Source: an uncultured Thermoplasmata archaeon (GTDB lineage Archaea > Thermoplasmatota > Thermoplasmata > Methanomassiliicoccales > Methanomethylophilaceae). From it: 21,230 bases of DNA. Below, piece by piece: positions 14,964-21,230 of the stretch (position 1 is its first letter; each line of letters begins with the position of its first letter). The DNA is taken from positions 1 to 21,230 of the forward strand of contig CAMNNR010000003.1 of NCBI GenBank assembly GCA_946545675.1, in the 5' to 3' direction. The translations under genes were made by a program, and so were the position numbers. Under the pieces are notes generated by a model. It did no database searches. It was given only the letters and a program-made list of their open reading frames with translations, and was not told the DNA's origin.

Positions 14964-15002
14964 TATTTCAGTTTACCTAATCGTTTTATTTCAGTTGCGC
15001 AA
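14964..15002. promoter_or_regulatory. Divergent promoter with 10-bp direct repeat and palindrome
   Basis: TATTTCAGTT occurs twice, at 14964-14973 and 14987-14996, 23 bp apart (about two helical turns). The second copy runs into the palindrome TTGCGCAA (14995-15002). GTTTTATTT (14983-14991) is a TATA candidate for the plus-strand helicase gene, starting about 32-40 nt before its ATG. TGAAATAC on the minus strand (14970-14963) is a weaker one for the thioesterase. The repeats overlap both boxes and could bind a regulator. Confidence 0.5.
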
Positions 15003-15022
15003 TACGGCCACTGGGATGCAAT

Positions 15023-18000
15023 ATGAGCTTGGAGACCGAGCTGTACAACGAACTCTACAAACACAGGGAAGACCTGCGTAACACTGTCAAATATTCCAAC
15101 GGTCAGCCTGCCCCCATCTGCAGCGACGAATCGCTCCGCGTGATGGCACAGCGTATGCCGACCAAACTCGAAGATTTCAAAGCCATCGAGGGCATAGGCG
15201 ACAGATTCGTGGAACAGTACGGAAGCGGTTTCCTGGCTATCACCAAGAAATACGCTGTCACCGCTGCCAAGGGGTCCTCCATCGACAGGAACCTCGCACA
15301 GACGCTCAGGGAACTCCAGAAGAAGCTCGTCAACATCAGCAAGGCCAACCGCCTCCTCTTCCAGCCCAAGACCGGCAGGAAGACCGCCTTCGATCCCACG
15401 GTCCTCCACGGCAACGACGTACTCGGCCTCCTCTGGGGGAACAAGAGGGTACTGACCGTCTGCGACGCATCCAAATCCAAAGAGGAAGAGAAGACGTTCA
15501 AACGCGTCAACGAGATCGTGAGAGAGGTCAACAGGGACCAGAGGGAGAAAGGAGCCTACGACCTCTACATCGCATACCCGTTCGTCGAAGGGAAGCTCAT
15601 CAGCGACGACGATTTCCCCCTTCGTGCACCCCTTGCCCTGTTCCCCATCACCATGGAGAAGGAAGGCACAGCCATCAAGGTGAGGATGGATGACTCCAGG
15701 GATGCAATCTACAACAACACCTTCCTGCTGGCTGCCATGAAGCTCGCCGGCAAGAACCGTCCCCTCCCGGACAACGTCATAGAGACCTACGAGGAGAAGA
15801 CGTTCATCAACGACCTCAAGGACTTCTACGAGTGCCAGGGCATCACCCTCAACTTCCCCACCAAGAAGGCGCTCACCAACTTCGTCGAATACAAGGCGGC
15901 GGAATTCCCCGACTATGCACCCGGGGAGATGCACGTCGTATACAACGCACTCATCGGCAAATACCCTTCATACTCCAACTTCATCCAGAGGGACTTCGAC
16001 ACCCTCCTCTCCAGCAAGGAGATCAACAGTACCCTTGCGGACCTCATCAGGAACCTCAACCTGGAGGACTTCTACACCGACACCGTACCCCTTTCCGATT
16101 CGGACATCAAATCGAAGGGCATGGAGACCTCGGAGAAGGACCTCTATTACATCAACTCGCTCAACAGTGCGCAGGAGAACATCCTGACCGCGGTGAACAA
16201 ACAGGACTCCATCGTCGTGCAGGGGCCCCCGGGAACCGGTAAGTCCCAGGTCATCACAGGACTCATCTCCGCGGCCGTCGCATCGGGCAAGACCGTTCTC
16301 ATGGTCTCCGAGAAGAAGACCGCACTCGATGTGGTGTACTCCCGCATGGGGACCCTTTCGAAGTACTGCATGCAGATCGATGATACCGCTGACAAGGAGA
16401 ACTTCTACCGTCAGATGGCCACCATGATCAGCATCCAGCCCACCGCCAACACGGTGGACCTCACCGATGTCTCCAACCGCATCGATATGGACATCGGAAA
16501 ACTCGCCAGCATCGCCAACGACCTCTACGATCCGGGGGAGTTCGGTCTTCCCGCCTGCAGCCTGTATGCCATGGACAAATGGCTGGACCTCAACGACAAG
16601 ATCCAGTACGAAAAGTTCAAACGTTACAAGACCCGCGTCCCCGCGTCTGTCACCGATGCCAAATACGGGGACCTGAGGGAACTCCACACCAAATTCGGAA
16701 ACGAGTCCCTGGTCAACAACATCAGGGAGTACAGCACCATCAGGGAGAAGAACCCCCTCATCGAGCTCATGAAGGCGGACCTCAGCTACTACGAGCTCAG
16801 CGAGATGAAGGCAGACCTCGAACGCCTCGATGCGGAGGTAAGGGACCTCAACAGCAAGGGATTCCTCTCCAAACTCTTCTCCAAGGGAAAGGTCACCCGC
16901 GACGCCACCGACCTAGTGAACAAATACTTCTCGAAATACGACAACAAGACCATCAACACCGTCATGAGCGACCCGGCGGGATTCATGGAATCCACGGATG
17001 ACTACGAGATCTTCTGCCAAAGGGCATCCGCCTACCGCGGACTCAGTCCAGTGGAGAAGGACTACGGCAACTCCCTGCTCATGCTCTGCAACGACATGAA
17101 GGCGGACAGCCGCACCACCAACGACGAGATCTACCGCTTCGTCCTCAACGACCACCTGCAGAGGTTCGACGGCACTCACAAGAACATCCTCCAGGAACTC
17201 CACGATTTCGATACCATCGTGGCAGACATCGACCGCAACATCAACCAGAAGCGCGTTCTCACCAAGAAACTCCTTGACAGCGTGCTCAGCAACGACCTCA
17301 AGTACATCACCGCATCCAAACGCAGGGGAGAGATCGCCAGGATCGTCGACAACAAGAGGAAATGGAGCCTCAACAAGTTCATCAACCACTTCGGATTCGA
17401 ACTCTTCAAAGGGATCCGCGTATGGCTCCTGACCCCCGAGGTCGTCTCGGATATCATCCCCATGGAGATGGGTCTGTTCGACCTCCTCATCTTCGACGAG
17501 GCCTCCCAGATGTACGTGGAGAAGGGAGTGCCTTCCATCTACAGGGCCAAGAAGGTCGTTGTCGCCGGAGACCACAAGCAGCTGCGTCCCTCCAGCCTCG
17601 GTACCGGAAGGATATCCTATGACGACGATGAAGATGACGAGGAGCTCGCGATAGTCAACGGCGCACTCGAGGAAGAGAGCCTGCTGGACCTCGCAAGGGC
17701 CCGTTACGACAGCATCATGCTGAACTTCCACTACCGTTCACGCTACGAGGAACTGATCGCATTCTCCAATTATGCTTTCTACAACGGCAAACTCTACGTG
17801 TCACCCAACATCATCCAGCCTGAGAGACCCCCAATAGAGGTCTTCAAGGTGGACGGTACCTGGGTGGACAGGCACAACGAGGCTGAGGCAGACAAGGTCG
17901 TGGAGATCCTCAAGAACATCTTCGCCACCAGGCAGGAGAGGGAGACCATCGGGATCATCTCCTTCAACGTGTCCCAGCGTGACCTGATCAACGACAAGAT

Positions 18001-18766
18001 CGACGAATATGCGGCTACCGACCCCGTGTTCGCGGCGGTCCTGGCACAGGAGACCAAGAGGTACGACAACGGGGAAGACGTGGGTCTCTTCGTGAAGAAC
18101 ATCGAATCCGTGCAGGGCGACGAGAGGGACATCATCATCTTCTCCGTCGGATACGCGAAGAACGAGGAAGGACGCTTCATGCAGAGGTTCGGATGGCTGA
18201 ACATGCAGGGTGGGGAGAACAGGCTCAACGTCGCCATCTCCCGTGCCAAGAAGAAGATCTACATCGTCAACTCCTTCGAGCCCGAGGAACTGCAGGTGGA
18301 CAGCCTCAAATGCGATGGGCCCAAGATCCTCCAGAAGTATCTCAAATACGCCAGGGCGATCAGCGACGGCAACATCGAACTCGCCCATCACATCCTGCAG
18401 GGATTCATCCCGCCCCAGGAACTTGCTGAGGAGGATGAATACATAGACGAATCACCCGTCATGGAAAAGGTCTACACCGCCCTCGTCAGGAAAGGATACA
18501 CCGTGGAACAGAACATCGGTATCGGCGGATACACCATCGACCTTGCCGTGAAGCAGGACAACAAATACATCCTCGGTATCGAATGCGACAGTAACATCTA
18601 CGCCCGTTCGACCAACACGAGGGAGAGGGATTACCACCGTCAGAAGTACCTAGAATCGAGAGGCTGGCACATACACCGCGTATGGACTCCCGGCATGTAC
18701 AAGGACTCTGAAGGGGAGATCGCGAAGATCGTCCGCGCCATCGAGCATGCTGAAGAGGATGCATAA
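15023..18766 (+). CDS. HRDC - DUF4011-like - SF1 helicase - Vsr/MTES_1575-like nuclease fusion
   Basis: This is a 1247-residue multidomain DNA-processing protein. An N-terminal HRDC domain (about 1-78; SDESLRVMAQ, AIEGIGDRFVEQYG) as in RecQ is followed by a DUF4011-like region (about 88-200, with NISKANRLLF). The helicase core is Upf1/Dna2-like superfamily 1: Walker A GPPGTGKS (401-408), motif II DEAS (825-828), motif III GDHKQL (849-854), motif IV FHYRS (902-906), motif V QGDERD (1031-1036) and motif VI SRAK (1073-1076). About 415 residues, partly helical, separate motifs I and II. The C-terminal domain (about 1140-1240) matches the REase_MTES_1575/Vsr-like fold: D1173, then E1187-C-D1189, an RERDYHRQ helix and the GWHIHRVW strand. 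All motifs look intact. DUF4011-helicase-Vsr proteins are catalogued as single-gene phage-defence systems (Hhe, recalled); a DNA-repair role is the alternative. Codon use matches the neighbours. Confidence 0.88.
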   Translation: MSLETELYNELYKHREDLRNTVKYSNGQPAPICSDESLRVMAQRMPTKLEDFKAIEGIGDRFVEQYGSGFLAITKKYAVTAAKGSSIDRNLAQTLRELQKKLVNISKANRLLFQPKTGRKTAFDPTVLHGNDVLGLLWGNKRVLTVCDASKSKEEEKTFKRVNEIVREVNRDQREKGAYDLYIAYPFVEGKLISDDDFPLRAPLALFPITMEKEGTAIKVRMDDSRDAIYNNTFLLAAMKLAGKNRPLPDNVIETYEEKTFINDLKDFYECQGITLNFPTKKALTNFVEYKAAEFPDYAPGEMHVVYNALIGKYPSYSNFIQRDFDTLLSSKEINSTLADLIRNLNLEDFYTDTVPLSDSDIKSKGMETSEKDLYYINSLNSAQENILTAVNKQDSIVVQGPPGTGKSQVITGLISAAVASGKTVLMVSEKKTALDVVYSRMGTLSKYCMQIDDTADKENFYRQMATMISIQPTANTVDLTDVSNRIDMDIGKLASIANDLYDPGEFGLPACSLYAMDKWLDLNDKIQYEKFKRYKTRVPASVTDAKYGDLRELHTKFGNESLVNNIREYSTIREKNPLIELMKADLSYYELSEMKADLERLDAEVRDLNSKGFLSKLFSKGKVTRDATDLVNKYFSKYDNKTINTVMSDPAGFMESTDDYEIFCQRASAYRGLSPVEKDYGNSLLMLCNDMKADSRTTNDEIYRFVLNDHLQRFDGTHKNILQELHDFDTIVADIDRNINQKRVLTKKLLDSVLSNDLKYITASKRRGEIARIVDNKRKWSLNKFINHFGFELFKGIRVWLLTPEVVSDIIPMEMGLFDLLIFDEASQMYVEKGVPSIYRAKKVVVAGDHKQLRPSSLGTGRISYDDDEDDEELAIVNGALEEESLLDLARARYDSIMLNFHYRSRYEELIAFSNYAFYNGKLYVSPNIIQPERPPIEVFKVDGTWVDRHNEAEADKVVEILKNIFATRQERETIGIISFNVSQRDLINDKIDEYAATDPVFAAVLAQETKRYDNGEDVGLFVKNIESVQGDERDIIIFSVGYAKNEEGRFMQRFGWLNMQGGENRLNVAISRAKKKIYIVNSFEPEELQVDSLKCDGPKILQKYLKYARAISDGNIELAHHILQGFIPPQELAEEDEYIDESPVMEKVYTALVRKGYTVEQNIGIGGYTIDLAVKQDNKYILGIECDSNIYARSTNTRERDYHRQKYLESRGWHIHRVWTPGMYKDSEGEIAKIVRAIEHAEEDA

Positions 18767-18784
18767 CGGATGGATGCCAAATCC

Positions 18785-18790
18785 TTTATA
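18785..18790 (+). promoter_or_regulatory. TATA box of the copZ-copA operon
   Basis: TTTATA is centred about 26 nt before the copZ ATG at 18813 with no Shine-Dalgarno between, predicting a leaderless transcript. I saw no clear inverted repeat marking a metal-responsive operator in the 46-nt gap. Confidence 0.6.
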
Positions 18791-18812
18791 CTCAAAACAC
18801 AGTTTTTAGGGT

Positions 18813-19028
18813 ATGCCTAAATTAACCCTCAAGATAGACGGTATGTCCTGCGAAATGTGTGTTGCGAAAGTCACCGAGGCTCTCAAGAACGCCGGCGCAG
18901 AGAACGTCAGCGTCAAGATCGGAAAGGCCACCATGAACTACGACGAGAGTAAGATCAGCGAAGATGCCCTCGTGGAAGCCGTCGTGAACGCAGGCTTCCC
19001 TGCAAGGGTCAAGAAAGGACTGTTCTGA
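18813..19028 (+). CDS. copZ: Copper chaperone CopZ-like heavy-metal-associated protein
   Basis: This 71-residue single HMA domain protein carries a soft metal in the cytoplasm and delivers it to a P-type ATPase. The metal site GMSCEMC (residues 10-16) uses the CxxC pair, and the rest fits the beta-alpha-beta-beta-alpha-beta ferredoxin-like fold ([30 protein letters not shown]). The copA gene begins one nt after its stop, so the two form an operon. Copper is inferred from the ATPase partner; the domain alone would also allow other soft metals. Confidence 0.9.
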   Translation: MPKLTLKIDGMSCEMCVAKVTEALKNAGAENVSVKIGKATMNYDESKISEDALVEAVVNAGFPARVKKGLF

Positions 19029-19029
19029 G

Positions 19030-21230
19030 ATGACAGAGCAGAAGGAGGTCCTCCGGATAGGGGGAATGTCCTGCGCCGCCTGTGCGGCGAAGATCGAGAA
19101 GTATGCCGGCCAGGTCCCCGGGGTCTCCTCTGCCACTGCCAATTTCGGCAACAACACTGCCACCGTCGAATACGATGACTGTACGGCCACCCACGAACAG
19201 GTGGTCAATGCCATCCGCAAGGCCGGATACACGGTGATCGAAGGCGATGCCGAAGCCATCGCCGCGGCGGACCGCAAAGAAGCAAAAGAACGCAAGACCA
19301 ATCTTGCCATTGCGATCGTTTTCGCCATACCTCTGGCGATCTATTCCATGGGAGGGATGCTCTTCGACCTCCCCGTCCCGTTCAGGGACGACCATCTCAC
19401 TTATGCATTCGTGCAGATGCTACTCTGCCTCCCGGTCATCTGGTCTGGAAGGAAATTCTACATCCGCGGCATCCCCGCCCTCATCAACAGGTCCCCCAAC
19501 ATGGACACCCTGGTGGCACTGGGAACCGGAGTCGGGTTCTGCTACAGTCTTTACTGCATGTACCAGATCCACACCGGCGACATGAGCTACATGAATCATG
19601 TCTCGTTCGACTCGGCTGCGATGATCATCGCCTTCGTCTCCATCGGCAAGTACCTGGAGGCCCTGGGTAAGGTCAAGACCAATGACGCGGTCAGCGGCCT
19701 GCTGAAGCTGGAACCTGAGGAGGCCTCGGTCATCCGCGATGGACAGGAAGTCCGCATCCCCGTATCCGAACTCGTGGTGGGCGATGTTGTCCTTGTCAGG
19801 CCCGGGGAAGGGATCCCCGCCGACGGCAGGGTGGAATCCGGAAGTTCCAACGTAGACGAATCCATGCTCACCGGGGAGAGCATCCCCGTGAAGAAGGAAG
19901 TGGGCGACCTTGTGTACAGTGCCACCGTCAACGGCGAAGGCAGTCTGCGCATAGTCACTGAACAGGTGGGGAAAGATACCGTACTCTACCAGATAATAGG
20001 CATGATCGAGGGGGCACAGGGTACCAAGGCACCCATGGCACGCATTGCAGACAAGGCTGCTGCGATATTCGTCCCTACCGTGCTCCTCGTAGCCCTGCTG
20101 TGCTGCATCGGATGGCTTGTGGCCGGACGCGACATCTCGTTCTCCATTACCGTGATGATCTCCGTTCTCGTCATATCGTGCCCCTGCGCATTGGGTCTGG
20201 CGACCCCTCTTGCTATCATCGTGGGAACGGGTAACGCGGCCAAATGCGGCATACTTTTCAAGAGCGCGGCCAAACTCGAAGCCTCGGGTAAGGTGGACCT
20301 GGTGATACTCGACAAGACCGGTACCATCACCGAAGGACACCCCGCCGTGACCGAGGTTATTCCCGCTGACGGATTCACAGAGAATGAGGTGCTGGCACTT
20401 GCTGCAGCTGCAGAGTGTGATTCACAGCATCCGATAGCCAAAGCGATTACCGACAAGGCTACGGCAGACGGCATCGTACTATATGCTCACGGCTCTTTCG
20501 AAAGCATCACGGGAAGAGGTGTCATATGTGAGGTCGGAGGGAGATCGGTAGCCGTAGGCAACGTCGGACTCATGCAGGACAGGAACGTCGATGTCTCCGC
20601 ACTGGAGAACAGGTTCTCCGGACTAGCATCGGAAGCCAAGACCTGCATGTATGTATCAGTCGATGGGAAAACTGCGGGAATAATCGCCGTTGCGGACCCG
20701 ATCAAGAACACGTCCAAGGATGCGATAGCCTCCATCAAGGCACTGGGTGCGACCCCCGTGATGATCACGGGAGATACCGAAGCCACCGCCAAGGCGGTAG
20801 CCAAGGAAGTCGGGATCGAGGATGTGAGATTCGGTGCCATGCCCCAGGACAAGATAGATGCGGTGAAGAAATTCCAAGTGAAGCAGAAAACCGTCGCCAT
20901 GATCGGTGACGGTATCAACGACGCACCTGCGCTTATGCAGTCGAACGTCGGCATGGCCATCGGGACCGGTACGGACATCGCCATCGGAGCTGCGGACGTG
21001 GTCCTCATGAACGGGGACCTCAGGGCCGTCCCCGCCACCATGGAAATCGGAAGGGCCACCGTCTCCAACATAAAGCAGAATCTGTTCCTGGCATTCGTTT
21101 ACAATGCGATCTGCATCCCCATAGCGGCAGGTCTCCCTTACCTTCTGGGTATGGCGGAATTCACCCACATGCCGGCACTGGCGGCAGCGGCCATGTCGCT
21201 GTCCTCCGTATCGGTTACACTGAACGCTCT
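19030..21230 (+). CDS. copA: Cu(I)-exporting P1B-type ATPase CopA, cut by window edge
   Basis: This ATP-driven pump exports monovalent copper across the cell membrane. The reading frame is open to the window end, giving 733 codons, close to full length. It has one N-terminal HMA domain (GMSCAAC, 12-18), TGES of the actuator domain (281-284), the membrane metal site CPC (384-386), the phosphorylation motif DKTGT (428-432, D428), the HP motif (H467-P468) and GDGIND (626-631). The Cu(I)-specific P1B-1 residues are present: YN (691-692) in helix 7 and M722 with SS (725-726) in helix 8. AAAGGA inside the end of copZ can act as ribosome-binding site. Only the last few residues are missing. Confidence 0.95.
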   Translation, partial: MTEQKEVLRIGGMSCAACAAKIEKYAGQVPGVSSATANFGNNTATVEYDDCTATHEQVVNAIRKAGYTVIEGDAEAIAAADRKEAKERKTNLAIAIVFAIPLAIYSMGGMLFDLPVPFRDDHLTYAFVQMLLCLPVIWSGRKFYIRGIPALINRSPNMDTLVALGTGVGFCYSLYCMYQIHTGDMSYMNHVSFDSAAMIIAFVSIGKYLEALGKVKTNDAVSGLLKLEPEEASVIRDGQEVRIPVSELVVGDVVLVRPGEGIPADGRVESGSSNVDESMLTGESIPVKKEVGDLVYSATVNGEGSLRIVTEQVGKDTVLYQIIGMIEGAQGTKAPMARIADKAAAIFVPTVLLVALLCCIGWLVAGRDISFSITVMISVLVISCPCALGLATPLAIIVGTGNAAKCGILFKSAAKLEASGKVDLVILDKTGTITEGHPAVTEVIPADGFTENEVLALAAAAECDSQHPIAKAITDKATADGIVLYAHGSFESITGRGVICEVGGRSVAVGNVGLMQDRNVDVSALENRFSGLASEAKTCMYVSVDGKTAGIIAVADPIKNTSKDAIASIKALGATPVMITGDTEATAKAVAKEVGIEDVRFGAMPQDKIDAVKKFQVKQKTVAMIGDGINDAPALMQSNVGMAIGTGTDIAIGAADVVLMNGDLRAVPATMEIGRATVSNIKQNLFLAFVYNAICIPIAAGLPYLLGMAEFTHMPALAAAAMSLSSVSVTLNA

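Noticed and set aside
14546..15934. Minus-strand frame of 462 codons across the thioesterase and helicase start
   Set aside because: It is antisense to the helicase and out of frame with the thioesterase, and the product has no known motifs.
15023..18766. Helicase gene as part of a restriction-modification operon
   Set aside because: There is no methyltransferase or specificity gene next to it; the flanking genes are a thioesterase and copper-handling genes.
1..21230. CRISPR arrays, tRNA or rRNA genes, insertion sequences, integrases
   Set aside because: I looked for regularly spaced repeats, cloverleaf sequences and transposase or integrase motifs on both strands and found none.

Overview
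The window is a gene-dense, GC-rich archaeal chromosome segment. An HdrA heterodisulfide reductase gene marks a methanogen. The proteasome alpha subunit is very close to the Thermoplasma type (identical MAYDR start region, conserved K66). The archaeal exosome superoperon is present, and none of the 21 complete genes ends in TAG. Together these suggest a methanogen of the Thermoplasmatota, most likely Methanomassiliicoccales. That placement is inference; no rRNA or other phylogenetic marker was searched.

Layout. (1) 1-839, minus: the N-terminal 279 codons of hdrA. (2) 840-1184: an AT-rich divergent intergenic region with promoters and a perfect inverted repeat. (3) 1185-2027, plus: an unrecognised membrane-anchored protein with a RING-like C4HC3 zinc site and extra zinc ribbons, then the RNase P subunit Pop5. 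(4) 2096-6837, plus: a tightly packed superoperon, psmA - SBDS - rrp4 - rrp41 - rrp42 - rpl37ae - rpoP - pcc1 - pfdB, joining protein degradation, RNA degradation, ribosome biogenesis, transcription, tRNA modification and chaperoning. It ends in a 9-bp stem-loop. (5) 6908-9997, plus: an ABC-2 exporter (ATPase and permease) overlapping a DHH-family phosphoesterase. (6) 10023-11156, minus: tyrosyl-tRNA synthetase, convergent with the DHH gene. (7) 11280-14556, plus: hypoxanthine/guanine phosphoribosyltransferase, an archaeal TctA-like membrane protein and a DHA2-type MFS exporter, each with its own apparent promoter. (8) 14557-14940, minus: a FlK-like hotdog thioesterase whose stop codon abuts the MFS stop. 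(9) 15023-18766, plus: a 1247-residue HRDC / DUF4011-like / SF1 helicase / Vsr-like nuclease fusion, the most defence-like gene here. (10) 18813-21230, plus: a CopZ copper chaperone and a CopA Cu(I) P-type ATPase that runs off the right edge.

Expression signals follow a clear pattern. Most first genes of transcription units have a TATA-like box about 22-30 nt before the start codon and no Shine-Dalgarno, so they look leaderless. Genes inside operons usually have GGAGG- or GGTGA-type sites and short overlaps such as ATGA. No tRNA, rRNA, CRISPR array, insertion sequence or integrase was seen. The best candidates for new biology are the RING-like membrane protein beside the RNase P/proteasome genes and the HRDC-helicase-nuclease fusion.
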